Shown: positions 25,772 to 34,617, counted from the first letter of the stretch. The stretch is 64,000 nucleotides of DNA from Rohdeia sp041398665 (GCA_041398665.1 JAWKUH010000008.1:103536-167535), one strand, 5' to 3'. Numbers and translations are program-made. Notes: generated by a model not told the origin, from the letters alone.

Positions 25772-25799
25772 CGCCGCGGGCGATCCGGTCGGCTCCTCG

Positions 25800-25820
25800 G
25801 CACGGAAGAATCTTCCGTGC
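25800..25820. promoter_or_regulatory. Perfect 10-bp palindrome between the motE-like gene and motA
   Basis: GCACGGAAGA-A-TCTTCCGTGC is perfectly symmetric with a 1-nt centre. It lies 19 nt after the motE-like stop and 29 nt before the motA -35. A 1-nt centre cannot form a stable RNA loop without opening several pairs, so a protein-binding operator is as likely as a terminator. Confidence 0.35.
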
Positions 25821-25838
25821 GCTCGCGACCTCCGGCCC

Positions 25839-26591
25839 TCAGGGCGAGGTCTTCGAGAACGCTTCCATGTACTCCTGCCAGGAGTCCGCCGGGAGCGCGT
25901 TCAGGATGTCGACGGCCCGCGACTCGTCCTCGAGCTTGTGCAGGATCGCCGCGGCCTCGGCCGGCTGGAACGTCACGAGGCGCTTCGCGAGGCTCTCGAC
26001 GTCGCCCGTCTGGAAGAACAGCGACTTGCGCAGCAGTTCCTTCTCCGCGTTCTCGGAGCGGACGAGGTCGGGTCGGTCGAGCTCGGTCGCGAGCTGCTGC
26101 AGCTCCGCCTCCTTGCGATCCACCGCCGCCTCGCGCTGTTCGAGCGAGTGGCGCAGCTCCTCCATCTGCGTCCCGCGCTGTTGCAGGCGCAGGAGGTCCT
26201 CGGCGAAGTCCGCTTCCTTGGTGTCGAGTTCGGCCTCGCGGCGCTCGACCTCGGTCTTCGCGGCCGTGAGTTCGTCGATGAGGCGGGCGACCTCCTCGAT
26301 CTCGTAGGGCGGCGGCAGCGACCAGGAGTTGAGCGAGGCGATGCTCGACTCGAGGGCCTTGCGGTCCTCCTGGGTGAGCTCGCGCTGCGGCATCACCGAC
26401 TCCGGGTTCGTCGGGTCGTGGACCACGACGACCGGATCCTCCTCCGGCTCCGGGGGAGCGGGGAAGACCGACCCGATCACCGGCACGGAGTGCATGGGCA
26501 CGCCGGTGATGGAGGCGAAGCCGAGGAAGCACACCGTGAAGAGCGACGTGCCTCCGACGCCGAGCAGGGCCAGCTCGATGGGTTTGACCAT
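25839..26591 (-). CDS. MotE/FlbB-like flagellar protein with MgtE-N-type domain
   Basis: The 250-residue protein has one N-terminal membrane segment (about 10-28), a proline/acid-rich linker, a long coiled coil (about 95-180, heavy in Glu/Arg/Leu) and a C-terminal helical domain (about 190-245; L-A-K-R-L-V-T-F-Q-P-A-E-A-A-A-I-L-H-K-L). This is the MgtE-N-like fold of MotE/FlbB, which in other bacteria places or stabilises the MotB stator. Its position just before motA fits. It has its own FliA-like promoter 37 bp upstream. Confidence 0.75.
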   Translation of the reverse strand: MVKPIELALLGVGGTSLFTVCFLGFASITGVPMHSVPVIGSVFPAPPEPEEDPVVVVHDPTNPESVMPQRELTQEDRKALESSIASLNSWSLPPPYEIEEVARLIDELTAAKTEVERREAELDTKEADFAEDLLRLQQRGTQMEELRHSLEQREAAVDRKEAELQQLATELDRPDLVRSENAEKELLRKSLFFQTGDVESLAKRLVTFQPAEAAAILHKLEDESRAVDILNALPADSWQEYMEAFSKTSP

Positions 26592-26627
26592 GGGGTGGGA
26601 GGTCGCTGGCTGCGGCGACCGTCCCTG

Positions 26628-26656
26628 CTATCGGGTGGGGTCCGAGGGGCCCTTGA
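26628..26656 (-). promoter_or_regulatory. Candidate FliA (sigma28)-like promoter of the motE-like gene
   Basis: On the minus strand, TCAAG (26656-26652), 16 nt, then CCCGATAG ending at 26628. It has the same layout and spacing as the motA site and lies 37 bp before the start codon. Confidence 0.55.
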
Positions 26657-26763
26657 GCATCGAGGGAGGGGGGTCCCTCCGTGGGAAACGGTCCGGAGGC
26701 GTGCGCGCGGCCCAACGGCCGCGCGGGGGAACGCAGCGCGCCACTTCGTGCCGCGCGGGACCA

Positions 26764-26924
26764 CGCAGATTCACAGGGAGCCGGGGAGGACGGGGAGGGA
26801 CACCTCCGAGTCGTTCCGCAACTCGACGACCCCGACGACCCGTCGTCACCGCGTGCCGCAACGGCTCATCGATCACCGGTACCGTTCCACCTCCCCGTCC
26901 TCCCCGGCTCCCTGTAGATCTGTG
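26764..26924. repeat. Long inverted repeat, 35-bp arms
   Basis: Arms 26764-26798 and 26890-26924 are inverted copies matching at about 32 of 35 positions, including 26 bp without mismatch (26773-26798 versus 26890-26915; motif ACAGGGAGCCGGGG followed by AGGACGGGG). The 91 bp between the arms has no clear feature. It could be a REP/MITE-type intergenic element or a very large terminator hairpin for the fliI-fliJ transcript. The family is not identified. Confidence 0.7.
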
Positions 26925-26951
26925 TTCCCGGCGCCGCAGGCGCCGACCGGA

Positions 26952-27392
26952 TCAGACCTCCCGACCGAAGCGGGCAGCCGCCCGGTCGTCGCGGTCCTTC
27001 TCCTCTCGGCGTTCGAGCTCGGCGCGGTGCTCGGCGAGGGCGGACTCCTTCAGGCGTTCGAGGGCACGCGCGTCCTGGCGGCGTTCGATCCACTGCTCGC
27101 GCGCACGGTCCGCGAGGTCGCGCGCTTCGGTCGCGGCGGCCGCCCGGAGGGCCGCACGACGGTCGAGCGCCGCGGCGAGGCTCTCCGCCACGATCCGCGA
27201 AGCGGGGTCGTTCGAGTGCTCGACGAGTTGTGCGAGCGCTTCCCCCGCACGGCGCCGGGACTCGCTCGCGCGTTCCTCCGCCTCGTTCGCGAGCCGGTTC
27301 GCGACCGCGAAGCGCGCGGCTTCCTCCCGCTCCGTCGCGAGGCGCAGGTCGAGCACCCGGTCGAGCCGGAACCTGAACTTCTTCCCGCTCAC
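26952..27392 (-). CDS. fliJ: FliJ-like flagellar export coiled-coil protein
   Basis: The 146-residue protein begins K-K-F-R-F-R-L-D-R-V-L-D-L-R, the usual FliJ opening, and is almost entirely antiparallel coiled coil rich in Glu/Arg/Ala. FliJ acts as the central stalk of the FliH-FliI export ATPase. It overlaps fliI by 4 nt and is the end of the flgB-to-fliJ run. Confidence 0.88.
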   Translation of the reverse strand: MSGKKFRFRLDRVLDLRLATEREEAARFAVANRLANEAEERASESRRRAGEALAQLVEHSNDPASRIVAESLAAALDRRAALRAAAATEARDLADRAREQWIERRQDARALERLKESALAEHRAELERREEKDRDDRAAARFGREV

Positions 27393-28693
27393 GCCTCACC
27401 GTCCCCGAAGAGCGCACCGAGCAGCGCGCAGGTGTCCTCGAACGTCGTGTGCTCCTCGCGCCGCTGTTTCAGGAACATCTCCACGTACTCGCGCCGCGCG
27501 ATGGCACGGTCGAGCGCCGGGTTCGCTCCCTTCTTGTACGCCCCGATCTCGACCAGGTCGCGGCTCTCCGCGTAGGTCGCGAGGTCCGTGCGCAGACGAC
27601 CGGCGAGTTCGCGGTGCGCGGGCGACGCGAGGTCGGGCATGAGACGCGAGACGCTCCCCAGCACGTCGATGGCCGGGAAGTGGTTCTTATGCGCGAGGTC
27701 GCGCGAGAGCACGACGTGACCGTCGAGCAGACCGCGCAGCGTGTCGCCGACCGGGTCGTTCACGTCGTCGCCGTCGAGCAGCACGGTGAGGAGACCCGTG
27801 ATGCTGCCCTTCGTCGTGCGTCCGAGTCGTTCGACGAGCTGCGGCACGGTGGCGAAGAAGCTCGGCGGGTAGCCGCGCAGCGTCGGCGGCTCGCCCGCCG
27901 CGAGTCCGATCTCGCGCGTGGCCGCGGCGAAGCGCGTCACGGAGTCCATCACGAGCAGGACGTCGAGTCCCTGGTCGCGGAACCACTCGGCGATCGTCAC
28001 CGCCGCGAACGGCGCGTACCAGCGTTCGATCGGCGGTCGGTCCGACGTCGCGACGACCGTGACCGTCTTCTGGCGTCGGTCGTCCGCGATGACCTCGTCG
28101 AGGAACGCGCGCACCTCGCGACCGCGCTCGCCCACGAGCGCGATGACGACGACGTCGGCGTCCGTCCCGGACGTGACCTGGCCGAGCAGCGTCGACTTGC
28201 CGACGCCGGAGCCCGCGAAGATGCCGAGGCGCTGACCGCGACCGATCGTGAGCAGCCCGTCGAGCGCGCGAACGCCGGTCTGCAGCGGCTCGTCGATGCG
28301 CGGGCGGTCGAGCGGCATCGGCGCGCGCGCTCGGATCGAGCGCTTCGCGGCGAGCGCCGGCAGCGGCTTCCCGTCCATCGAACGACCGAAGCCGTCGACG
28401 ACGCGGCCGAGCAGACCGGAACCGACACCGATCTCGAACTGGTGCCCGAGCGCCGTCACCGCGGTGCCCGGCGCGACGCCGGTGAGCTCGCCGTGCGGCA
28501 TGAGCAGCGCGCGCCCCTCGCGGAAGCCGACGGTCTCGGCCGTCATCTCCTCGCCGATGCGCACCACCTCGCCGATCGCGGACGGGATCCCCTGCGCCTC
28601 GGCGAGGATGCCGGAGACGCGTTCGATCCGACCGCGGTAGAGCGGGCGCGTCGCCTTGGTCACGACGTTCCGCATGCGTTCACGAGAGATCAC
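27389..28693 (-). CDS. fliI: Flagellum-specific export ATPase FliI
   Basis: The GTG at 28693 overlaps the fliH stop (GTGA). The 434 residues have the F1-β-like N-terminal barrel, Walker A G-S-G-V-G-K-S-T at about 161-168, a G-E-R-G-R-E-V loop, and Walker B L-L-V-M-D-S-V-T-R. C-terminal H-F-P-A-I-D-V-L-G-S-V-S-R is diagnostic of FliI/SctN. The length is near the usual 440. It powers type III export of flagellar subunits. Confidence 0.96.
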   Translation of the reverse strand: MISRERMRNVVTKATRPLYRGRIERVSGILAEAQGIPSAIGEVVRIGEEMTAETVGFREGRALLMPHGELTGVAPGTAVTALGHQFEIGVGSGLLGRVVDGFGRSMDGKPLPALAAKRSIRARAPMPLDRPRIDEPLQTGVRALDGLLTIGRGQRLGIFAGSGVGKSTLLGQVTSGTDADVVVIALVGERGREVRAFLDEVIADDRRQKTVTVVATSDRPPIERWYAPFAAVTIAEWFRDQGLDVLLVMDSVTRFAAATREIGLAAGEPPTLRGYPPSFFATVPQLVERLGRTTKGSITGLLTVLLDGDDVNDPVGDTLRGLLDGHVVLSRDLAHKNHFPAIDVLGSVSRLMPDLASPAHRELAGRLRTDLATYAESRDLVEIGAYKKGANPALDRAIARREYVEMFLKQRREEHTTFEDTCALLGALFGDGEA

Positions 28694-29259
28694 CGACCCT
28701 CCTCCAGTTCCGCGAGCAATGCGTCGCGTGCCTGCGCGAGCGCGGCGGCGGGGTCGTGCACGAGCATCCCCACCGGTGTGTCCAGACGGACCTCGCCGCG
28801 CTGCAGCTCGGGGTCGGCGACGACCTCGACCCGCGCAGCGACGCCCGCGCGCTCGAGTCCGGCGACGGCGTCCGGGTGGACGCGCACCGTGCACTCGCTC
28901 GGCTCGGCGGTCGTGCTCGCGAGGCACTTGCGCACGACGCCGGAGAGGTCGAGGTCGGCGCCGAGCTCGCGCTGGAGCACGGACTCCGCGAGCACCGCCG
29001 CGATCTCGACCGCGGTGTCGAGCATCGACTCGCGCATCGCCTCCACCTCGCGGCGGCAGCCGGCGACGAGCTCCTCGACGTCCGCCGCGATCTCGCGGCG
29101 CACGGCCTCGGCGGCCTCGGTGCGCGCGCGTTCGAGGGCGGCCGTGTTCGCGCGCTCCGCCCGAGCGATCAGCGCCGCGACGGGCGCACCGTCGAGGACG
29201 CGGACCGCGGACGGGACGCGCGGGAGTCGGACGGACTCAGCTGACGAGCTCATCGCCAC
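28690..29259 (-). CDS. fliH: Flagellar export ATPase regulator FliH
   Basis: The 189-residue protein has an N-terminal linker, a long helix (about 35-90, Ala/Glu-rich) and a C-terminal FliH/SctL domain ending in D-P-E-L-Q-R-G-E-V-R-L-D-T-P-V-G, the typical family close. FliH dimers dock FliI to the C-ring via FliN. It overlaps fliG at its start and fliI at its end. Confidence 0.88.
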   Translation of the reverse strand: MAMSSSAESVRLPRVPSAVRVLDGAPVAALIARAERANTAALERARTEAAEAVRREIAADVEELVAGCRREVEAMRESMLDTAVEIAAVLAESVLQRELGADLDLSGVVRKCLASTTAEPSECTVRVHPDAVAGLERAGVAARVEVVADPELQRGEVRLDTPVGMLVHDPAAALAQARDALLAELEEGR

Positions 29260-30256
29260 CCTTCGCCGGCCTGAACTCGCCGCTCTCGATCATGGCGCGG
29301 ACGTTGCGCATGATCTCCTCGCGCGACTGGAGCACCTCGGACATGGGCACGGCGCCGGCGAGCTCGCGCTCCTCCTTCACCATGTCCTTCACGCGACTGC
29401 TGAGGTTGCTGACGATGTTCTCCTCCACCTCGGGGCGGCAGGCCTTGAGCGCGATCGCGAGCGTCCGCGTGTCGACGGAGCCCAGGATCTGCTGCATGGC
29501 GCGGCGATCGATGTCGCCGATGTCGTCCCACGTGAACATGTAGTTGCGGATCTCGGTCGCCATGTCGGCGTCCGAGTCGCTGATGCCGTCGAGCACGCCC
29601 GAGCCGATCTGCGCGCTCGAGTTGTTGAGCAGCTCGGCGATGCTCTGCAGACGCTCGGAGCTCCCGCGCGGCTCGGGCTCGCCGGCGAACTGCTGCATGC
29701 GCTGGAAGAGGTCCTCCGCGAGCAGTTCGAGCACCTCGAAGCTCGGCGGCGTGAGCGTCGCCATGCGCTTGACGATGTCGAGCGCGCGCTCGACCTCGAA
29801 CCCGCCCAGGACGAAGGCGGAGAGCCGCGGGTCGATGTGCGCGAGCACGACGGCGATCGCGGCCGGCGACTCGTTCTCGAGCGCGCGCAGCAGGGCGCGC
29901 GGCGCCATGCGCTCGACCTGGAGGAACGGGCGCTCCATCTGGTGGCGCTTCTCGATCAGTGCGAGCACGGACGCCGCGCGCTCCGCGCCGAGTCCGGCCT
30001 GGAGGAGGCTCTCGAGCTCCTTCGAGGTCGTCGGGCGGATGTTGCCCTCGTAGCGCATCGCGGCGACCTCCTCGTAGATGCCCTGCACGACGTCGTCCGT
30101 CGCGATCTTCGGGTCGATCTCCTCCATCGCCTCGACCACCTCCGCGACGACGTCCTCGCCGAGGTGGTGGAGGATGCGCGCCGCCTCCTCACGCTCGAGC
30201 GTGAGGAGGAAGGTGGCGACCTTCGCCGCGCCTCCGATCTGTTCTTTCGATGCCAT
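29237..30256 (-). CDS. fliG: Flagellar motor switch protein FliG
   Basis: The 339-residue protein has the three armadillo-like domains of FliG. The N-terminal domain carries G-G-A-A-K-V-A-T-F-L-L-T-L that binds FliF, the middle E-H-P-Q-like motif is replaced by E-S-P-A-A-I-A-V-V-L-A-H-I, and the C-terminal torque helix follows M-F-T-W-D-D-I-G-D-I-D-R-R-A-M. It sits 30 bp after fliF. Its Lys/Asp-rich torque helix contacts MotA. Confidence 0.96.
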   Translation of the reverse strand: MASKEQIGGAAKVATFLLTLEREEAARILHHLGEDVVAEVVEAMEEIDPKIATDDVVQGIYEEVAAMRYEGNIRPTTSKELESLLQAGLGAERAASVLALIEKRHQMERPFLQVERMAPRALLRALENESPAAIAVVLAHIDPRLSAFVLGGFEVERALDIVKRMATLTPPSFEVLELLAEDLFQRMQQFAGEPEPRGSSERLQSIAELLNNSSAQIGSGVLDGISDSDADMATEIRNYMFTWDDIGDIDRRAMQQILGSVDTRTLAIALKACRPEVEENIVSNLSSRVKDMVKEERELAGAVPMSEVLQSREEIMRNVRAMIESGEFRPAKGGDELVS

Positions 30257-30286
30257 GACTGGTCGTTCCGTCGCCGGTGCTCCGGC

Positions 30287-31960
30287 TCAGTTGGACGAGA
30301 TGCGGCGCGAGTCGCGCACCCAGGCGGTCAGGAGGTCGCCGACCTTGTCGGGTTCCTCGCCGACGAGCGACGAGACGCGGCGACGGTTGGTGACGAGCGG
30401 GTCCTCCGGCACGATCTCCTCGTTGTCCCCGTCGATGACGACGGTCACGGTCTCGCCCTTCTCGTTGGTGCGGACGACGACGCTGCGCTGCGGTTCGCCG
30501 TCGGGCCCGACGGCGCGGCGCTCCGACGCCTCGGAGAGGGCGCGCTCGCGCTCCTTCCGCGCCTTGCTCGCGCCGCGGAAGCTCCGGAGCGTCATGAACA
30601 GGAACACGATGCCGAGCACGATCTCGATCGCGCGGTCGAGCAGCTTCTCGACTATCGGCGGGAGCGACGTGCCGCCCTCCGGAGCGATCGGCGTGCCGTC
30701 GGGCGCGAGCTCGGGCTTGGCGAACGCGATGTGCGCCGTCCTGAACTCGTCCTTGCGCGCGTCGGAGAAGCCGACGGAGGCCTTGACGGCCTCCTCGATC
30801 GAGGGGATGACCGACGCATCGATCGACGCGTCGATGTAGAGCGCGACGCTCAGGCGCTCGAGCAGCGGCGCGCGCTGTTCGGTCGAGCGCAGCGTGCGCG
30901 AGGGCTGGAGCACGCGCTCCTTCTCGGACTGCTTCGCGACCGGCGGCTCGACGGCCGCGACGGGGCCCGCGTTCGTCTTCTCGAAGGCGGACTGGCTCGA
31001 GGTGCCCTGGCTGAGGTTGCTCGCGGTTCCCGCGGCGCCGCCCACCGAGCTGTTCCCGAAGCGCGGGTCCGTGCTCGTGCGCTCCTTCTCGCTGACGACG
31101 GCCGCACCGGTGGCGTCGGTCGTGTCCGCGATCGTCGTGCTGCGGGTGAAGTCCCAGTCGCTGCGGATCGTGACGCGCGCGAGTCCGTCGCCGAGGATGT
31201 CGTCGAGCAGTTCCGTCGCCTTGAGCTCGAGGCGGTGGTCGGCGTCCTCCGCCGAGGCGATCCAGTCGTCGGCCATGCCCGTGCCGGAGGCGAGGTCGTG
31301 GCCGTCGAAGACGCTCTTGCCGAGGTCGTCGGCGATGACGAGGTTCTCCTCCTCGACGCCGAGTCCGAAGCGCACGAGTCGCGCGACGGTGCGCGCCTGC
31401 GTCCGCGTCAGCTCGCGGCCGCCACGCGTGACGAGCGTCACCGAGGCGGAGAGTTCGGGCTGGCGCCCGTAGACGCGGCGGTCGGGGATGCGCGTCTGCA
31501 CCTTCGCGTCGACGATGAACTCCTGGAGCTCGAGCATCTGCTCCATCTCCTCCCACACGCGCTTGTGCATGATCTGCTCGCGCTCCTGCGAGCCGAGCAG
31601 CAGCGTCGAGAGGCCGCTCGACTCCGTCAGGATGCCGCCGGAGTGACCCTTGAGCGCGCCGGCGGCGAACACCGCGTTGCGCGCCGAGGCCATCTGCGAC
31701 TCGTCGACGTAGACGACGAACGGTCCCGGGGGCTGGGTCGCCTTCCACTTCACGCCGGCTCCGGCCAGGGCTTCGCCGACGCTCGCGATCTCGGAGTCGT
31801 CGAGCCCCGTGAGGAGCGTCGTGTAGTGCGGCTGGCTCGACCAGACGATCGCGACGACGGAGAGCACGGCGACGAGCGCCAGCACCCCGACGGAGGTGAC
31901 CTTCGCGCCGAGCGACGTCTTCTTGAGCTGCTCGAGCAGGTTGACGAGTGCGTTCTTCAT
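30287..31960 (-). CDS. fliF: Flagellar MS-ring protein FliF
   Basis: The 557-residue protein has two membrane segments (about 22-42 and 440-460), YscJ/FliF ring-building domains between them (Y-T-T-L-L-T-G-L-D, A-R-N-A-V-F), and L-N-P-like V-T-L-V-T-R. The C-terminal tail (G-E-E-P-D-K-V-G-D-L-L-T-A-W-V-R) is the FliG-binding helix. It is the base on which the rotor and export gate assemble. It starts 6 bp after the fliE stop. Confidence 0.95.
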   Translation of the reverse strand: MKNALVNLLEQLKKTSLGAKVTSVGVLALVAVLSVVAIVWSSQPHYTTLLTGLDDSEIASVGEALAGAGVKWKATQPPGPFVVYVDESQMASARNAVFAAGALKGHSGGILTESSGLSTLLLGSQEREQIMHKRVWEEMEQMLELQEFIVDAKVQTRIPDRRVYGRQPELSASVTLVTRGGRELTRTQARTVARLVRFGLGVEEENLVIADDLGKSVFDGHDLASGTGMADDWIASAEDADHRLELKATELLDDILGDGLARVTIRSDWDFTRSTTIADTTDATGAAVVSEKERTSTDPRFGNSSVGGAAGTASNLSQGTSSQSAFEKTNAGPVAAVEPPVAKQSEKERVLQPSRTLRSTEQRAPLLERLSVALYIDASIDASVIPSIEEAVKASVGFSDARKDEFRTAHIAFAKPELAPDGTPIAPEGGTSLPPIVEKLLDRAIEIVLGIVFLFMTLRSFRGASKARKERERALSEASERRAVGPDGEPQRSVVVRTNEKGETVTVVIDGDNEEIVPEDPLVTNRRRVSSLVGEEPDKVGDLLTAWVRDSRRISSN

Positions 31961-31966
31961 CGTTCG

Positions 31967-32356
31967 TCAGACACTCATCCGCATGACTTCGCGGTACGCG
32001 TCGACCAGCTTGTTCCTGATCTCCAAGGAGAACTTGAGCGTGAGGTCGGCGCGCCGGATGCGCGCGGCGACCTCGTGGGGGGAGTCGACCTTCCCGGTGA
32101 GGAGGTCCTCGGCGAGGCTGTTGGCGGTCTGGATCTCGCTGTCGACGGCGCGGATCCCCTTCAGCGCGTCCGTGCCGATCGGCCCTTCGACGGACGGGTC
32201 CGCCTGGAGCTCGGGGCTGCCGAACTCCTGCCGTACCTCCGTCGCGCGCTGCTCGAACAGACGCTGGAGCGCGTCCGATCCGCCGTCGCGCGACAGACGC
32301 TCGACGCCGTTCTTCCAGGCGTCGAGTCCTGCGCTCCTCGGGTCGATGCGGGTCAT
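31967..32356 (-). CDS. fliE: Flagellar hook-basal body protein FliE
   Basis: The 129-residue protein ends with L-K-F-S-L-E-I-R-N-K-L-V-D-A-Y-R-E-V-M-R-M, matching the FliE C-terminus (V-x-x-R-N-K-L-V-x-A-Y-x-E-I-M-x-M). FliE joins the MS ring to the rod. It lies between flgC and fliF in the canonical order. Confidence 0.92.
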   Translation of the reverse strand: MTRIDPRSAGLDAWKNGVERLSRDGGSDALQRLFEQRATEVRQEFGSPELQADPSVEGPIGTDALKGIRAVDSEIQTANSLAEDLLTGKVDSPHEVAARIRRADLTLKFSLEIRNKLVDAYREVMRMSV

Positions 32357-32396
32357 GGCGGAACGGGGGTGCTAGGTCGAGGGGACGTACGTCGGA

Positions 32397-32831
32397 TCAG
32401 CCGCGCGCCAGTTGCAGCGCCTGCGTCGTCATGCGCACGAAGCCCTGTTGGGCCTGGAGGTTCGCCTCGTAGGCGCGCATCGCCGTGACCATGTCGGCCA
32501 TCTCCTGCAGGCTGTTCACGTTGGGGAGCGTGACGTAGCCGTCGGCGTCGGCGTGGCTGTGGCCCGGGTCGTAGATCTTGATGTGCTCGGACTTCGTGTC
32601 CTTCGCGATGCGCTCGGCCTGGACGCCGCGGTACTCCTGGCGACCGTCGGGGAGCGTCTCGACGAGCGGCGCGAACTCGACGACGCGACGCACGTAGGGC
32701 CCGCCGCCCGCGACCTTCGTGAGGTTCGCGCCGGCGAGGTTCTGCGTGATCACGTTCATCCTGATCCGCTCGGCCGAGAGGCCGGTGGCCGAGATGTTCA
32801 TGCCCTCGAAGAAGCGATCGATTCCGTTCAT
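32397..32831 (-). CDS. flgC: Proximal rod protein FlgC
   Basis: The 144 residues contain the rod/hook N-terminal pattern (I-S-A-T-G-L-S-A-E-R-I-R-M-N-V-I-T-Q-N-L-A), D-P-x-H-like D-P-G-H-S-H-A-D-A-D-G-Y-V-T-L-P-N-V-N, and the C-terminal A-M-R-A-Y-E-A-N-L. All are standard FlgC features. It forms the proximal rod with FlgB and FlgF. Confidence 0.95.
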   Translation of the reverse strand: MNGIDRFFEGMNISATGLSAERIRMNVITQNLAGANLTKVAGGGPYVRRVVEFAPLVETLPDGRQEYRGVQAERIAKDTKSEHIKIYDPGHSHADADGYVTLPNVNSLQEMADMVTAMRAYEANLQAQQGFVRMTTQALQLARG

Positions 32832-32851
32832 GGCTCGTCGTGGTTCTGGGA

Positions 32852-33211
32852 TCAGTTGCCGCCGGTGATGGCGGTCTGGAGGAGCGAGTACTGACCCTGG
32901 AGGATCGTGATGTAGGTCTCGTAGCGCAGTCTGTTCTGCTGATCGGCGACCTGTTCGAGTTCGGGCGTCACGTTGTTGCCGTCCGAACGCGTGGGTGTGA
33001 CGTCGTCGGGGGCGACCACGAACTCCACGGAGTCGGGATCGCCGGTCGGCGACTGCATCTGCTCCGCGACGAGCTCCTCGAAGAGGAGGTTGTTGCGGAT
33101 GAAGCCCGGCGTGTTCTGGTTCGCGAGGTTGTTCGCGATCACGCGCTGCCGCTCCGTCGACGCGTCGAGGAGTCGGAGCAGCAGGCCCTCGCTGTTCGGT
33201 CGGACTTCCAT
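32852..33211 (-). CDS. flgB: Proximal rod protein FlgB
   Basis: The 119-residue protein starts at M-E-V-R, 5 bp after the NtrC-like stop. It has the rod motif R-Q-R-V-I-A-N-N-L-A-N-Q-N-T-P-G-F at about 22-38 and an R-L-R-Y-E-T-Y close. It heads the structural part of the operon. Confidence 0.93.
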   Translation of the reverse strand: MEVRPNSEGLLLRLLDASTERQRVIANNLANQNTPGFIRNNLLFEELVAEQMQSPTGDPDSVEFVVAPDDVTPTRSDGNNVTPELEQVADQQNRLRYETYITILQGQYSLLQTAITGGN

Positions 33212-33216
33212 GGCGG

Positions 33217-34617
33217 TCAGGCGACGAGCCCGAGCTGCTTCCACAGCTTCATCTTGTTGGAGAGCGTGCGTGCGGTGACGCCGAGCCGGCGGGCCGCCTC
33301 GGTCTTGTTGCCGCCCGTCTCGTCGAGCGTCGCGAGGATCGCGTCGCGTTCGATGTCGGCGAGCTTGCGGTTGGCGAGCGCCTCGGGCGCGTAGTCCGGG
33401 CCCACCTGCGCGCGTTCCTCGCTGCGCGAGGGCAGAGCGCCGCGCGGACCCTCGACGCCGAGCGCGAAGTCCTCGCGGTGCAGCGTCCCGCCGCGCGAGA
33501 GCACGACGGCGCGCTGCACGACGTTCTCGAGCTCGCGGACGTTGCCGGGCCAGCTCCAGGAGAGCAGGGCGTCGCGCGCGTCGTCGCCGAGCTCCGGCGC
33601 GGGGTTGAGACCGCCCTGCTTGGCGAAGTGGCGCACGAAGTGCTCGGCGAGCGGGACGACGTCCTCGGGTCGCTCGCGGAGCGGGTCGAGGTGGATCGGC
33701 AGGACGTGCAGCCGGTAGTAGAGGTCCTCGCGGAAGCGGCCGCGCGCGACCTCCTCCGGCAGGTTGCGGTTCGTCGCCGCGACGACGCGGACGTCGACCG
33801 AGAGCGTGCGGTCGCCGCCGACGCGCTCGAACTCGTTCTCCTCGAGGACGCGCAGCAGCTTGGCCTGCACGGACGGCGAGATCTCACCGATCTCGTCGAG
33901 CAGCAGCGTCCCGCCGTCGGCTAGTTCGAAGCGGCCCTCGCGGCGACGGTGCGCGCCCGTGAACGCGCCCTTCTCGTGCCCGAAGAGCTCGGACTCGAGC
34001 AGCGACTCGGACAGCGCCGCGCAGTTCACGCGCACGAACGGGCCGTCCTTGCGCGGGCTGTTCTCGTGGATGAACTGCGCGATGCGTTCCTTGCCGGTGC
34101 CGCTCTCACCGGTGATCAGCACGGTGCCGCGCGAGTGCGCGACGCGCGCCGCGCTGCGGAGCGTCTGCAGGATCCGCGGGGACCGCGCGACGATCTGCGG
34201 CGCGGACTCGCTCTGCCGACTGCGCAGGTACTCGTTCTCGTGCACCAGCCGGTCGGCGCGCGCCACGCGCTCGATCACGACGCGCAGCGCCTCGGGCGTC
34301 ACGGGCTTGAGCAGGAAGTCGCGCGCTCCGGCCTGGAGCGCCTCGACCGCCGACTGCACGGAGCCGTGCGCGGTGACGAGCACGATCGGGAGCCCCGGTT
34401 GGACCTCCTCGATGCGTCGCACGAGCTCGAGACCGTTCATCTCGGGCATGCGGAGGTCCGTGAGCACGAGGTCGATCGAGCCGCCGGCGACGCGTTCGAG
34501 CGCGCGCAGGGGACTCGCGATCGTCTCGCAGGACCAGCCGAGCGACCGGACGGCCTCACCGAGGAACTCGCGGGACAGGGGATCGTCGTCGACGACCAGG
34601 ATCCGTTCGATGGTCAT
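33217..34617 (-). CDS. NtrC-family sigma54-dependent response regulator (FleR/FlgR-like)
   Basis: The 466-residue protein has a receiver (1-120, phospho-Asp D54 in V-L-T-D-L-R-M-P). A sigma54-activator AAA+ domain at about 140-375 carries G-E-S-G-T-G-K-E at 170-177, the sigma54-contact loop G-A-F-T-G-A at 218-223 and D-E at 241-242. A Fis-type helix-turn-helix ends the protein (T-E-A-A-R-R-L-G-V-T-A-R-T-L-S-N-K). Its start overlaps the partner kinase stop by 4 nt. It probably turns on sigma54-dependent flagellar genes; I found no clear -24/-12 site in the window. Confidence 0.93.
   Translation of the reverse strand: MTIERILVVDDDPLSREFLGEAVRSLGWSCETIASPLRALERVAGGSIDLVLTDLRMPEMNGLELVRRIEEVQPGLPIVLVTAHGSVQSAVEALQAGARDFLLKPVTPEALRVVIERVARADRLVHENEYLRSRQSESAPQIVARSPRILQTLRSAARVAHSRGTVLITGESGTGKERIAQFIHENSPRKDGPFVRVNCAALSESLLESELFGHEKGAFTGAHRRREGRFELADGGTLLLDEIGEISPSVQAKLLRVLEENEFERVGGDRTLSVDVRVVAATNRNLPEEVARGRFREDLYYRLHVLPIHLDPLRERPEDVVPLAEHFVRHFAKQGGLNPAPELGDDARDALLSWSWPGNVRELENVVQRAVVLSRGGTLHREDFALGVEGPRGALPSRSEERAQVGPDYAPEALANRKLADIERDAILATLDETGGNKTEAARRLGVTARTLSNKMKLWKQLGLVA

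Larger units (their letters stand above)
26592..26951. other. Intergenic region between fliJ and the motE-like gene
   Basis: This 360-bp region contains the FliA-like promoter (26628-26656) and a long inverted repeat (26764-26924). Open frames on both strands here are byproducts of the GC content. Confidence 0.6.

Noticed and set aside
27449..32488. Very long plus-strand open frame opposite fliI to fliE
   Set aside because: It mirrors highly biased codons of real minus-strand flagellar genes. The translation is Arg/Asp/Val-rich without domains, a known effect of high third-position GC.
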